The position numbers and the translations under genes were made by a program. This document shows positions 50,576 to 62,335 of a stretch of 64,000 nt of DNA, piece after piece; the first letter of the stretch is position 1, and every line of letters starts with the position of its first letter. This DNA is from Tubulanus polymorphus (taxonomy: Eukaryota; Nemertea; Palaeonemertea; Tubulaniformes; Tubulanidae). The stretch lies in NCBI RefSeq assembly GCF_964204645.1, contig NC_134034.1:6999414-7063413 (forward strand). Direction: 5' to 3'. Under the pieces are notes generated by a model. That model was not told where the DNA came from and ran no database searches. It was given only the letters and a program-made list of their open reading frames with translations.

Positions 50576-51470
50576 CTCTATTTGAGCTCTGTATGTATAT
50601 AGCTGATTACAAAAACTCGCATGATTGTTTTCAATTGTAAGGAATTAATTAACTTCATCATAAAGAACGCGTTACCATCCAGGCAAACGTACAGCTTCGA
50701 ATAATAAGCTTGGTCGAACGTGCGCCGCATTGGCAGTTAGAAATCAACATTCACATATACAGGACGTATTGGATATTATCTCTCGAAACACAGTTTACAG
50801 TTCTAAATCTAAATGTAAGTACCGTTTTTTGTGGTTATTATGAAGTAGGGAAACCTTTAAACATATTTAAGTACAGTAATTCATTTTCACAACAACGCTG
50901 TGAGTATAAGACATCCGAAAGGGGTTATTTGTATTAATATACATTTAACAACAGCTCTGTGACTTTGAAATACTCCGAGCTGTAATAAAGTGAAATACAA
51001 GCCATTACCCAAACTCACAAGCTATGTTTTGACTAGTGTTAAATTTTAACATAACCCTGGTTCAACTTCAAGTTACTTATTTTCTACGCTAGTTCTCTTT
51101 TAGATAACAAAATCAAGACCATTGAATCAAGAAGGTGAAGATGGATGGATTCATCACAAGAGACTGAAGCTGTTTCATTATGCTGTATTATATATGCCGG
51201 AATTGCAGTTGCGCGTACATTCGTCGTTCGGCAGTTATTAATGGTGACGGCTGTTCTGTATCGATTGGTTACAGTTCTATGTTTGAATGTTGTAGTTTAC
51301 AGAATAAATTATATAATTGACGCATGGGCATCAAGCAAAAGCGGTCTTCTAGGACCGCTTTTCTATTGTTCTCCATTGTTCTATCTTCGATCGCTACAAT
51401 TTGCATAATAAATATGTGTTTATGAAATAGTAATTCCACCCGGTGTTTCGTTGAATTGATTTTCAGTTGA
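50576..51470. other. Insertion within the E4 HNH gene
   Basis: About 0.9 kb of host-like sequence splits the end of the HNH gene. It holds an 87-codon plus-strand frame (51,145-51,408) of no known family and a perfect 10-bp stem with a 6-nt loop at 51,337-51,362 (AAAAGCGGTC/GACCGCTTTT). Its ends do not show a recognisable transposon terminus. Confidence 0.6.
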
Positions 51471-51483
51471 GGATTTATCATCA

Positions 51484-51560
51484 AGGATCCGAAATGACTT
51501 ATCTGGACGGTTATAGTTACCGCTCCTATAGATAGACAATAAGTAGTGGGATATTGAATA
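51484..51560 (+). other. E4: conserved viral block, shortened copy
   Basis: Starts 'AAGGATCCGAAATGACTTAT' as in 28,155-28,260 but lacks the middle 'ATGGTGCCATAAACAGCACC' portion, and ends 'AGTAGTGGGATATTG'. Confidence 0.7.
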
Positions 51561-51690
51561 CTAACTTAAATAAAAGTATTAAATAAAGGTCCAATGGCCC
51601 TGTGGCTCACCACTAAATCATTGAGTGCAAATATTGTCAAAAATATTATACTAAATATGAATTAATTTGGATTAGAAAAGTATAGTAATT

Positions 51691-51940
51691 TATGCGCCTG
51701 CAGATGTCAGAGTGCTGTGTATACTATAATTGCCTATATATAGACTCGCTCAGGTGATTACTAACACACCACAAACAGTAACCTATATCGGCACACACGC
51801 GGCTGACAGCTGACGCGCGTATATACAAATGTACTAGCGACGCAGTATTAGATTGACCGCAATTTCACAAGTCAATCCATCCATCGACAAAACGTAAAAA
51901 ATACAAACATCAGACTTTTTTTCTAGAAATCAAAACAAAT
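51691..51940 (+). repeat. Dispersed repeat (related to 55,420-55,730)
   Basis: Shared words are 'ATATATAGACTCGCTCA' and 'GTGATTACTAACACAC', plus 'GTATATACAAATGTA' and 'TTGACCGCAATTTCACAAGT'. It is non-coding and sits between E4 blocks, so it inserted into the relic. Confidence 0.75.
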
Positions 51941-51949
51941 ACAATAAGA

Positions 51950-52470
51950 TGCGCGCCATTTTGTTTTCGGTTTCACATTAGGCTTTCCCAATGACATCAG
52001 AAACGGTGAAATTCCCGGAATGTCCCGTATATCCCACAAACAGCCAATCACATTCATTGTAGCTCGGGTTACAAGATCAACTCAAATAAATAGAAGCGAG
52101 GAAATTTAGGTCGAAAAGTACATTGAGATCAGTCGAACTAAAAACGGCAACACTTCCAGGAAGGATTGAACTTTTACATATTTCAATTGCAAGCATGCAA
52201 ATTGTCATATGTAAAAACGTGCCATTACTTAGTGCTAAAAAGCAGGGTTTTTGCGTGTTTTTCAAGAATAAGTCCCCTAAAAATAACTGGATCACTATGA
52301 AATTTTTGTGGGCTCGAGAACTCAATAAGCCAGACCATGACACCAAAAATCAACACTATTGGTTCAACAGCCTATGTTTGTGCCTTGTTGACACACCGGT
52401 ACTCTATTCATTTTCAACTGCTTCATCAGACCGTTTGCATAGGCAAACGTACGGTTCGCCAAAAACAATA
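51950..52470 (+). repeat. Dispersed repeat of 0.5 kb (direct copy at 62,336-62,915)
   Basis: Begins 'GCGCCATTTTGTTTTCGG', includes 'CCACAAACAGCCAATCA', 'GCAACACTTCCAGGAAGGAT' and 'CCAAAAATCAACACTATTGG', and ends at 'CAGACCGTTTGCATAGGCAA'. The open frames in it are not conserved between copies. Unknown transposon class. Confidence 0.85.
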
Positions 52471-52479
52471 TCTTCAAAT

Positions 52480-52780
52480 AGAAAGTGAATTCTATTATAT
52501 TTTTAATATTTTCTTTTGCAATTCTAGTTAACACTAGATTGAATAGATTTTGAATAAATTCAAATAAAAAAACAATAACTTGAAATAGATAGTGAATTCT
52601 ATTATATTTTTAATATTTTCTTTTGCAATTCTAGTTAACACTAGATTGAATAGATTTTGAATAGATTCAAATAAAAAAAACAATAACTTCAAATAGATAG
52701 TATTACTTATCAAACACTAGTATCACATAAAGTATTCTTCTAGTATCATTTTATAATTTTTTTTTCGCTTTTTTGCTAAA
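52480..52780 (+). promoter_or_regulatory. E4: duplicated upstream region of the membrane-anchored gene
   Basis: Two direct copies of about 105 bp, each 'AGTGAATTCTATTATATTTT' to 'TTCAAATAAAAAAACAATAA'. These are followed by CTAGTATCA words and a T-run before the gene, matching the E3 region 28,290-28,500. Confidence 0.65.
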
Positions 52781-52784
52781 ATAA

Positions 52785-53267
52785 ATGTCAAAGAAATCTG
52801 ATATTGAAAAGACAATTGAGGATTTGGGCCTTACTGGCAATAATGATACAGTTGTTTCTAATTGTATTCAAAATGATGATATTGATTATGAATACTATTT
52901 AACATGTAAGCACCATCTTGAGTTATTAATTGCTAGCGGCAAATGTAATGAGTTTATAACATATCAAGAATTAGATAACATGAAACCAGATAAAGTAATA
53001 AAACATTTCAAAATATACGAAGAAGCTAGATTAGCTAGAATAAATGACTCTTTAAGTGATGGTATTATAAAATGTTACTCTAAATAATGTAACCGGATAA
53101 TACCAATTGATGATGAAAATAACCATATACTGATTTATAAAATGACTACTTAGTTATGACAGAATTACAGAAATGGGTTGGATAAGCTTCATTCCAATTA
53201 GGAGGAATAATTACATTAATTTCTACTGGAGTTATAACATTTTCTAACATTAACCCTTTCAATACCA
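52785..53267 (+). pseudogene. E4: membrane-anchored protein, 5' part, broken
   Basis: Starts in 'TAAAATAAATGTC' like E3. One hundred codons are open, then stops near 53,085, 53,130 and 53,185 interrupt it. It ends after 'GVITFSNI' at about 53,267, where a host repeat takes over. Confidence 0.88.
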
Positions 53268-53876
53268 CATAGTGTCTCCGCTGCTGTACCGGAGGGAATT
53301 TAGGGGTTTATAGGGGTATATTTGAAACTTTATAGAATAGTTACCAAGGTATCTGACACAGAAAATTTATATAGCATGTTGTTGATAACTTTTGGGGCAA
53401 CAATGTAGACATAAATATAAGTGAACTTGAGGTCAAGGTCACATACTCCAAGATGGCCGCCATGAAAAAAATTCATGATAAAGTTTCAGATAAAGTGCTC
53501 TGTCTCCCAGCAAAATGCACTGATCAATTCAATTCCAACTGAAATTGTATGCCATATATCCTTACTTTATGTAGTAAAAATATCAAAGCAATAGAACGAC
53601 TCAAAAGTTTATTTTTCCATTCATTAACCATGATATGTCGGAAGGCCAGATGTAAGGGGTTTCATTGGGGTATAATTTCAGGCCTCAGAAACCTTACCTA
53701 TATGTATTTGACACTGATACATTGTATACCATGGTGTTGATAACCATTGGGCTTACAAATAAGACAAATTATTTGGATATAAGTGACCTTGAGGATGCAC
53801 AGTTTCTGGTTATTCATTTTTGTTATTGGTGTCCGTTGCCATGACAACCATATCAACAGGGTATAAAAAATTAATT
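53268..53876. repeat. Host repeat inserted in E4
   Basis: Replaces the viral segment from inside the membrane-anchored gene to inside the polymerase gene. Contains 'CCAAGATGGCCGCCATGAAA' and two related sub-blocks about 340 bp apart ('AGGGGTTTATAGGGGTATA' and 'GGGGTTTCATTGGGGTATAA'). No gene. Confidence 0.65.
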
Positions 53877-54743
53877 ACTATTTAACAATTTACTAAATTT
53901 TATTTCATATTCAATCAATAAGCCACAAAAATGATTGATAACATTTTCATTTCTATAATTATAATATTCACTTTTGATTAGTTCTGGGTAATCAGATTTA
54001 TATATAATCCAAAAGCTGCAACACTTTGATGAATATTTTTAATAGTATTTGTTATTAGAGGATCTGAATAATCAATTACATCATTTTCATTAGAATTTAA
54101 TTTCTTTCTTTAATAATATATTTATTTTCTATCGAGATCAGTTAATTCTTTATTCAGTGATTCAAAATCTCCAAATATCACAAATAGTACTTTATTCTTG
54201 TAATCATATTTTTTGAATCCTAATATTTTATCCTTTTCATTTGGTGAAACTATTTTACAATATTCATGATTTTCACATAATTGTTTATGATTTAATAATG
54301 CACTTTCGGTTCTGAATTTAGTTATACATTTTCTACATAGATATATTTTATTATCAAAATCATTTTCTAATTAAAAAGATAAATCGATTCTTTTAATCCA
54401 CATATAATGATTCTGATAATATAATATATCTATAACATCATTTGAATCATAATCTTTTGATAAATACAAAGGTTCTAATGTATAATGTTTAATATTATTA
54501 CCTTTTGTTCTTGGTAATTTGACTAAATCAAACACATTTATCTTTATATTATTATTTCTTTCTATTTTTGGGATACTTTTAATTCTAACAGTATAATTAT
54601 CTATCTTATAATTATTTTCAAATGGTTTATAATTTGTTAATCAAAAACTATGAGTAATATCTTCTGTTGGATGTAAGCAACTTATAATTGTCCATAGAAA
54701 ACATTTATCATCAAAATTTTGTACATTTATTACAGCATTAGTC
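53877..54743 (-). pseudogene. polB: E4: DNA polymerase B fragment
   Basis: Minus-strand match to E3 42,735-43,610, about residues 300-590, including Exo I ('FGDFES' context near 54,165-54,180) and the Cys-rich 'LCRKC' region. Several stops and shifts (near 54,115 and 54,370). The orientation relative to the E4 HNH gene is the same as in E3, so E4 is one element with most of its interior deleted. Truncated at both ends. Confidence 0.88.
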
Positions 54744-55020
54744 TCTAAATTCGCACCCATCCAAGAGAGGCGGCGTACGAGCCAGGCGTTCATGACAACA
54801 CAACCACCCAAATTTTCCAGCGATTAAGCCAACTTGGCCAATAAGCTGAGGGCAGTTTTTTAGCCTAAAATACATGGATTTCATAAAGCTTCGCCCAATA
54901 AGCAGAGGCCCTTCATCAGGAGATTTTAATTCACTCAATTTGTCAATTAGTTAGTCTTAACAGACGATGAATGAGGCTGACAATATGGGCGCCCCTGCTG
55001 ATGTATGAGAGCGCTGTGTA
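54744..55020. other. Host sequence at the E4 edge
   Basis: GC-richer than the viral fragment. A 66-codon minus-strand frame has no recognised motif. Confidence 0.45.
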
Positions 55021-55248
55021 TACTGTAACCGGCTGGTTGTTGTATAGGCAGGCTGGCTGGGGAACTAGCATTTACACCAGTGGTACAGGATTCCATCCAT
55101 CAGGAACAACAAGGCAGTTAAACCTTATATGTACAATCTTTATTGCATCCCGGAATGAGAATGATTATCATAGCTTTACATTGAGTAATGTCACATGTTG
55201 ATTACGACCTTAAAGCACATATTGACACTATAGTCATAAGTTATATTA

Positions 55249-55290
<42 letters not shown>

Positions 55291-55390
55291 CATCATTAAT
55301 ATGTAGTAGAGCTATGAAATATTATGAACTGTTCGATATGACATTGTAGATCTATATGATTATGAAATATGCAAATTATATCAGGGTGAC
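55021..55390 (+). repeat. Dispersed repeat with ATT run, copy 3
   Basis: Same element as 23,912-24,480 with a deletion between 'CATAGCTTTACATTG' and 'AGTAATGTCACATGTTG'. The ATT run spans 55,251-55,290. Confidence 0.85.
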
Positions 55391-55419
55391 AATACACTAA
55401 TATCATCACCGAGTCACTG

Positions 55420-55730
55420 TACTATATATAGACTCACTCATGTGATTACTAACACACACAGCAGCCATATAGTACTGTAACCTATATTCGTACTGTAACC
55501 TATATTCGTACTGTAACCTATATTCGCACACACTTGACTGACCGCTGAAGCGTGTATATACAAATGTATTAGTGACGTGGTATTAAATTGACCGCAATTT
55601 CACAAGTCAGAATCCATCCATCCACAAAATGTCAAAAAATACAAACAAATACTGACTTTTTGTTTTTTTTTCATAAAAATCATGACAAATACTGGCTATG
55701 ATTTTTTTTTCTTAACATACAAATAAATAC
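55420..55730 (+). repeat. Dispersed repeat with 18-bp triplication
   Basis: Related to 51,691-51,940. Contains three tandem copies of 'ACTGTAACCTATATTCGT' at about 55,472-55,530, where the other copy has one. Confidence 0.75.
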
Positions 55731-55756
55731 CGAGCGGAAGACCCGCTACAAACCCT

Positions 55757-55830
55757 GGATAGGGTATGTGTTGTTTCATATCAGAGGTTGAAAGGTTGAG
55801 TGAGTGAAAAATAAAAATAAATTGGAGCGT
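55757..55830 (+). repeat. Isolated viral terminal-repeat sequence
   Basis: 'GTTGTTTCATATCAGAGGTT' and 'GAAAAATAAAAATAAATTGG' match 49,785-49,850 in the same orientation. No viral gene follows, so this is a solo end left after deletion or recombination. Confidence 0.6.
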
Positions 55831-56019
55831 GTGACCAAACAATTGAATAAGTGTATAAGTGTTGGGACAGACAAACTTAGTTTTCTACCTTGCCGTAACA
55901 AAGAAAACATCGCTTTCCTTCCTTTGTTTGCCGCCCACTTAATATGGGCTTTGAAACTACCGAAGTAACACCCAAGTAACAATATTCAGGCACTGTATCA
56001 ACTGTCTGATTACATACTA

Positions 56020-56257
56020 TTAAACGCCCCCTGTTGACCACATAGAATAACTAATGTCTTTCAAACTCACCACAATCATAGACCATGTCATGAGCTACAA
56101 CGTTCCAATTGATTGTGGTAACAAAATAGGCATAGGTACGAATATAATATAGAAATACTAAGTTATTAAATTATTCAACGCCCCCACGTTATGGGCTACA
56201 ACTTTCTAATTGAATGTGGTAAAAAATTATGCTTAGATATCAATATAATATGGAAAA
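56020..56257. repeat. 155-bp family repeat, two partial units
   Basis: 'AAACGCCCCCTGTTGACC' at 56,020 and 'CAACGCCCCCACGTTATGGG' near 56,178, the second with an internal deletion. Confidence 0.75.
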
Positions 56258-58140
56258 ACTTTTTCCCACCTACGAATTAGTACTGATGACACCAAGATGG
56301 CCGCCAATTGCGCCATAATTGGCTGATGAAAAATACCTGTCTCAGGTATAAAATTTCCCTTTCCAAAAATACCCATCACAAATTGCAATGAGAAATGGCA
56401 AACCAGTAGGAAGCTACAGGACCTAGAATTCGGGAAAAAATTGACATTGGGCACTAAAAAGGTCGTAGGATGGCCATCTTAAGTCCGATCGACCCAATTT
56501 TCTTATGCTGATGGGCCCTAGGGGGATTCAAATATATACGAAAGATCAAGGTAATTGATCAAAGCATCTTCAAAATTTCCCTCAAAAAGGTCAAAAATGT
56601 GTTATGAAACATGGCACACCATTAGAAAGCTACAGTACTCAGAATTCAGGCCAAAATTGACATTTTTGGGAACAAAAAAGGTTACAGTACGGCCATCTTG
56701 AGTCCGATCGACCCAATTTTTCTCATGCCGATGGGCCCTCGGGGGATACAAATATATACGAATGATCAAGGTTATTGATAAAAGTGTCTTCAAAATTTCC
56801 CTCGAAAACTTTTAAAATGTGTAAAAAGATTTTGGCGAACAACAATGGCTGCCAGTCGGCCATCTTGAATCTGACAGGGCCAGTTTTTGGCCTGAAGATG
56901 TGTCTAGGGTAGATACACGTATAAAACAAATATCAAGACATTACCTTGAAGCGTCTTCAAAACTTTGGAACTCTCACGAACTATCTAGATGGTTATCTCT
57001 CGACCTCAATAGCTTCAAGACCCATCTCAAAACAACTTTGTTCCATGCAGCATACCATTAACTCTCGGAAAGCGAATTGTATTTAACATTTTTTTGGCAG
57101 AATAAAATTGATTGAATTTGCAATTCGGGCACATGGCTAATTAGCATATCACCCGATTTGGTAAAACTTTTTTTTAGCGAACCTTGCGCAATTGTCAAGG
57201 ATGAATTTTCTGTAGAGCAAATAAAAATTCCTCCCAAACACCAAATCAACTAAAGATTTCATAGAAATCGATCTTGAAATACAATTTTAAATCTTGAAAT
57301 AAAACCCGGAAGTAAAACAGTAGACGATACCGCAGGTTCACGTGAACACCTGATTTCTGTAAACGAAATGTTGGTTGTGACAAAATTGTTCAGACGGTTT
57401 TAGGTGGTAATAAGTACGGAAACGTAACGACCATGGTCGACTTATTCGATGAAATCAGGCCTATGTGATATCCAAATTTTGACTTTTTTATTCTCCAGAC
57501 CTCCCTGATATAGAAATAAAAAATCTTGGTGGTACGAAAGTGCAATCACAGCGCCGACGGGGACAGAGCCTTGTCAGAGATCGGCGGAGTGAAAATTGAG
57601 GTGGACGAACACAAAGAAGTAGGCTATTGCGCTACTTGAATCACGAAAACTCCTGGCGCGGCCCCGACGCTTTTCGTTGATTAAGTAATACAAATATCAT
57701 GCAATGGGTTTTCACAATCTACTGCTGGTATTTACCGGATTTCAATATCACTCCAAAATTCAAAGAAACCTCGAAATATCGAACCGGAACACTTCCGGTA
57801 GATATCCGCGGCTGCCCAACCGGGAAACTTATTAGTTTCAATAGATATTGATAGGATCCATCATCTTCACCCGTCAAGGGATTCGAACCCACTAAGCTAC
57901 AGCCATGCCAGAATCGGGTCGGGCCAATCACAGCGCTTGTAACAAACCACATTAGGCTTCTGTGGAATTTCCCAGTAAATGGGCCAATCAGCGAACACGT
58001 AGCGAACGCGGAAGTATTGTCGCGTGTTGATACATGAAGTCATGCGCAAAAGCGCCAGTAATGAAATCGCGATAATTCACGTGAACAGCTGCTGATATTT
58101 TCAGATAAACCAATCACAGGGAAGACACAACTTCCTGACG
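56258..58140 (+). mobile_element. LINE-like retroelement 3' portion, copy 2
   Basis: Direct copy of 25,605-27,290 with the upstream 'AAGATGGCCGCC' block duplicated (56,258-56,600 and 56,605-56,965). At about 56,962-57,062 the ORF2 C-terminus is open in one frame ('KLWNSHELSRWLSLDLNSF' leading to 'HLKTTLFHAAYH' and TAA). That ending is typical of CR1/L2/RTE-type LINE proteins. The tail carries the fused A/B boxes at 57,878-57,899. Confidence 0.75.
57878..57899 (-). promoter_or_regulatory. Fused tRNA-like A and B boxes (copy 2)
   Basis: Same overlapped 'TAGCTTAGTGG' and 'GGTTCGAATCC' as at 27,007-27,028, unchanged although neighbouring bases differ. Confidence 0.45.
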
Positions 58141-59045
58141 TGATTTGTTCGAATATGCCCTCACTTGGCAAGCAAAAGAGCCTTTTGTGTGGAAACCATG
58201 TCATTTAAATTCGCTCCATTTGTATAGTAATAGGCTCAGCCTACGGCTGGCCTAAAAATCCACCTTATATATGAACCTAAAGATCATCCGAGTTTATCAA
58301 GAGGAGTGATTTGCCTTATTTCTGATCAGGGAGGCTAAAAATCTAGATATAAGATAATTGAATTTTGATGTTTTATCTGGTAAATAAAGTATAATTGAAT
58401 TGGATTTTATATTTTTTGCATAATAAAGTTTGATTGAGTTTTGATTGAGCACATGGCTAATAGGCATATTAAGGTCATCCGTGCGATTTGAGAAGTTCAC
58501 TATTTTCTCTGGACTTAGCATAGTTGTCAATGATATTGCTGAAGTGCAAATAAAAATATTCCTTCCAAAAACAAGGTCAACTAATATAATCACAGAAATC
58601 GATCTTGAAATAAAACCCAAAAACAGTAGACGATATCGCGGTTTCACATGAAGACCTGCCGATTTCAGCGGCTAAGCCAATCATAGAGGAGTCTCTGTTT
58701 TCTGATTGGCCTTCTAGAACCGATATTTTTACGTTCAGATTTTCGCGAATAAGTTCAACTTTTAACCAGGCCCTTTTTTAAAATCCAGTGTACTAGGATT
58801 TGGAGAATGGATAATGCTTTAATGAATGAATTGTACGAGCGTATGCTCAGCTGGACAGTCAAAGGGCCTTGCTCTGGAACCATGTCATTGAAATTCGCTC
58901 CATTTGTATAGTAATAGGCTCTGCCTACGACTGGCCTAAAAAAGCGGACAAAGTTGATTGAAAGTGATGGCATAGGAAAGATACACCTCAGGTCCACCGT
59001 CTCTCAAAGGAAACACATCAAATGGAGGTAAACAGAAAGGGATAG
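58141..59045. repeat. Degraded repeat mixture in the cytochrome c intron
   Basis: A block of about 85 bp with 'ATTCGCTCCATTTGTATAGT' and 'AATAGGCTCAGCCTAC' occurs at 58,195-58,255 and again at 58,880-58,940. Between them, 58,405-58,660 is a decayed third copy of the LINE-like tail ('GAGCACATGGCTAATAGGCA', 'GAAATCGATCTTGAAAT'). Confidence 0.65.
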
Positions 59046-59176
59046 CTAAGGACAGTGAAATAGACTTGTGTTAGAGTTAACTGCCAAAACCGCTCTATGT
59101 AAAATCAGATGAGCTGGGACTTCACCCAGTTTATTGATGGCTCCACGATATTCTACAACTTCTACAAGATTCATAC

Positions 59177-59360
59177 CTTTATTCTTATTCGCATCAGTGT
59201 AAGAGAATCCTGGAGCTTGGCCAGTTTTGCGCCCGAGTAAACCATGTAAGTTTGGGCCAGTCTTGTGCTTTCCACCTTTTTCAACTGTGTGACATTGATC
59301 GCATCGCTGCTTAAAAACCTTTGCACCTTTTATAGGATCTCCAGCTGGAATCTCGGCCAT
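59177..59360 (-). CDS. CYCS: Cytochrome c, first coding exon
   Basis: ATG at 59,360. Codes for 61 residues plus one base: the haem site '[14 protein letters not shown]' (C20, C23, H24), then '[19 protein letters not shown]' and 'YTDANKNK'. The splice donor GTATGA follows at 59,176. A perfect acceptor (TTATTCTTCAG) two bases before the ATG indicates an upstream non-coding exon outside or to the right. With the exon at 48,558-48,703 the protein is 109 residues, the usual size. Frame and phase fit exactly across the intron. Confidence 0.96.
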
Positions 59361-59362
59361 TG

Positions 59363-60639
59363 CTGAAGAATAAAGCATAAACAGTTTTGGCTGCAGTTTT
59401 TACTTGTTCATGTAATTTCATTTTCAAATGCACGATTCCATTTTTGGAGAACCCTTAAAGAAAGCCATTTGTTCATCAGTTTAGAATGAACAGTTGCTGA
59501 ATTAAACCAACCATTTTTAACTCATTTGCACTCAATTTTTTGAAGCAGTGGCACCTGGTGCCCTGAAAATCCATTAAAAAAAAATTATTGAATCATTAGT
59601 TTTAATTCTTATTCATACTATATTATTTATTGTTGATTATATTGCTTTTCTTAGGTAACAATTAATTTTCAAAACCCCTTATTACAATTTATGATTCATT
59701 ACGTATAATTTCAAGATTTTATCATCCTTAAATTTAACTAGAAAGAAACTATATGGACGTTCGTTTACGAAATGCATGTAGACCCAGACACCTGCCACAT
59801 TGATTGAAAAATTTGAACACCGGATACTGGAGTGTCATCCTACTGCGCAATTCTGAAATCATTCCTTGGGATTAAAGAAGCGACCATAAATTCTTCCATA
59901 AGTTTTACAGTTATCAAAAAAATTGAACAAGAGGCCAGTCAAGGTTTGTTTTAAGTTAGTTCTCATGAGATTGATGAATGCAAGTGGATCTAGGGGTTGG
60001 ACTAATCCTACAATTCAGAATTTGAATGTGCCTGCCAAAGACTACTTGAATAGATTTTCTAGGCAAAAACAAATCCAAATTGCATAAAATACCCCATTTG
60101 TTCCCATATATTCGGTCTTTGGAGGACCAAAGAACACCACCAATGTTTCCCTTGCACTTAGAAAACCATAAAATAAAAGTAGTCAGAGTATTAATGGCAA
60201 GAAAACTTGAGTAAGATATTTATTAAACAAATTTTATCAAGTGTGTGTCTGCCATATGATGTTTCATCTAGGTTGTTTCCTAAAAATTATTTAAAGAACA
60301 AAAACAACCACAACAAACATTTCAATACATGTCCCCTGGACAAAAATTATTTCAGAGCCTAGAAAACGTAACACTTGATTGTACAATCTAAGGACATAGC
60401 TATGGCTTGAGTTGAAAAATCATTGGGCAAAAGGCCATTTTTTTCAACTTGAAAAAACAATCCAAAAAGTTTTGGCGCCAAAAAAATCAAATCTGTTGTG
60501 AGGTTTGTTTACACATGTGCGCAATGCACGTGGTTAAATTATCGTTTACATCTGATGTCATTGGCCGATCGCAAGCCCCACCCCACGTGTCAATCAAATG
60601 GCTTATAGGCAAAATGTTAAGAACCCTACTAAAACTAGG
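59363..60639. other. Cytochrome c upstream intron / 5' region
   Basis: No exon or promoter could be identified with confidence. The region is AT-rich, single-copy looking and without a good open frame. A non-coding first exon is expected somewhere to the right. Confidence 0.45.
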
Positions 60640-60860
60640 GTTCCAGGGACATCATGCCCACTTGGGGAGTAGTTTCAAATGCTCAACAATCTAACAATTT
60701 CAATATTCAATGCACCCTGGTGACCATATACAAAAACCAAAGGCCTTGAAACTCACCACAATCATAGAACATGTCAGCAGCAACGATTTTGTAATCGATT
60801 GTGATAACAAAATATGCCTTCTTACCAATTTAATATGGAAATACTAAGTTATTCTACTAC
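60640..60860. repeat. 155-bp family repeat unit
   Basis: Starts 'AGGGTTCCAGGGACATCATG' and includes the 'ACCACAATCATAGAACATGT' block. The matching lead-in 'GGGGTCCAGGGACACC' is also seen at 3,459 and 61,300. Confidence 0.8.
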
Positions 60861-61295
60861 AGAGCTGCCAACCCCTGAAATTGTTTTGAGGGACAGAGAT
60901 CCCCATTTTTTGGGACAGCAATCAATTTTCAAGAACATCCAAAAATTTTAGCATTTCAGATTTTAACTTAAAATCGAGCATTATCTTGTGCCCAGGTGAA
61001 GAGAGCGGCATCATGGAATAGTCTAGTACCTAGCCATCGTTCGATAAACAACAGTTGTTAAAGGGAACCATAACAACGACTGTTTTCCAGACTACATGAA
61101 TCATGAATGAATGTTTCTTAAAATTCACAGACTGGAAATCTAACTCAATGCATGGGAAAGTGAAGTACTGACTGCTAGCGCCAGTGAACATTCGCTTACT
61201 ATATTCACTCGCAATGTATATCGATTACATATACTGCTAAGAAGATATATACTGCTAAAGAGCCAACTTTCCATTGAAAACATTAAAATTAATAA
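60861..61295. other. Host spacer, nothing recognised
   Basis: About 0.43 kb without gene-like frames or clear matches elsewhere in the window. Confidence 0.45.
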
Positions 61296-62160
61296 CTAGG
61301 GGTCCAGGGACACCTTGCCCACTTGGGAAGTGATTTCAAATGCTCATCAATCTAACAATTTCAATATATGACGACCCCTGGTGACCATAGACAAAAACCA
61401 ATGACCTTGAAACCCACCACAATCATAGAACATGTCAGCAGCTACGATTATGTAATTGATTGTGATAACAAAATATGCCTCGTTACCAATTTAATATGGA
61501 AATACTTAGTTATTCTACTATTCAATGCCCCGTGGTGACCATATTCAAAACCCAATGACCTTCAAGCTCACAAAAATCATAGAACATGTCATGAACTACA
61601 ACTTTGCAATACGGCAAATTCAAGTTCTGGAATTACTCGTTTGATGGCGCTAGTCAGAACCGGAAATTGGAACCTAAATCCGCCATGTTCTAGTTCATTT
61701 GCTATAAAAATCTCTCGCTTCAAGTTTTTAGTTAGCGATATTTTACTTACTATACAAAGGCACGCATAATCCTTTAAGTATGATATCGCTCATTGAAAAC
61801 TTGAAGTTAGAGATTTTCATTGCAAATGAACTAGAACATGGAGGATTTAGGTTCCAATTTCCGGTTCTGACTAGCGCCATCGAACGAGTAATTCAGGAAC
61901 TTGAATTTGTCGATATCCCGTATTGATCATGGTAACAAAATATGCCTAGGTACCAATACAATAAGGAAATACTAAGTTATTCTACTATTCAACGCCCCCT
62001 GATGATCATATAGAATAACTAATGTCCTTAAAACTCACCACAATCATCGATGATGTCATGAGCTACAACTTTGCAATTGATTGTGGTAACAAAATATACA
62101 ATGGTACGAATATAATATAGGCCTATAGAAATAAATACCAAGATATTGTATTATTCAATG
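61296..62160. repeat. 155-bp family tandem array, split by a foldback element
   Basis: Units start around 61,365, 61,525 and 61,990 with 'CCCCTGGTGACC' or a variant. A 311-bp element at 61,611-61,921 interrupts the second unit. Confidence 0.8.
61611..61921. mobile_element. Foldback MITE, 311 bp
   Basis: Arms of about 145 bp are inverted copies ('AATTACTCGTTTGATGGCGC' on the left, its near reverse complement on the right). The ends are ACGG...CCGT. Comparison with sister repeat units shows the empty site 'TTTGCAATTGATC'. The insertion either duplicated AT or entered without duplication as TACGG...CCGTA. No transposase. Confidence 0.85.
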
Positions 62161-62335
62161 CCCCATAGGCTATAGGTTAACAGGTCTTTAAGGCGTTAAC
62201 AAGACGTGTCTAAGCGAAAACTCCATCGGTATCGTCATACCTGCTAGTTCGGATACCGAATTGAATAGCCTACTTGGTTATATTCGTAACACCAAACAAA
62301 TCATATGCGAACATACAATACCTAGTCGAATGAAA
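62161..62335. other. Short host spacer
   Basis: No feature recognised. Confidence 0.4.

Noticed and set aside
59046-59176. Continuation of the cytochrome c frame past the conserved KNK
   Set aside because: The residues beyond are unrelated to cytochrome c; a GTATGA donor lies exactly there and the true continuation is at 48,558-48,703.
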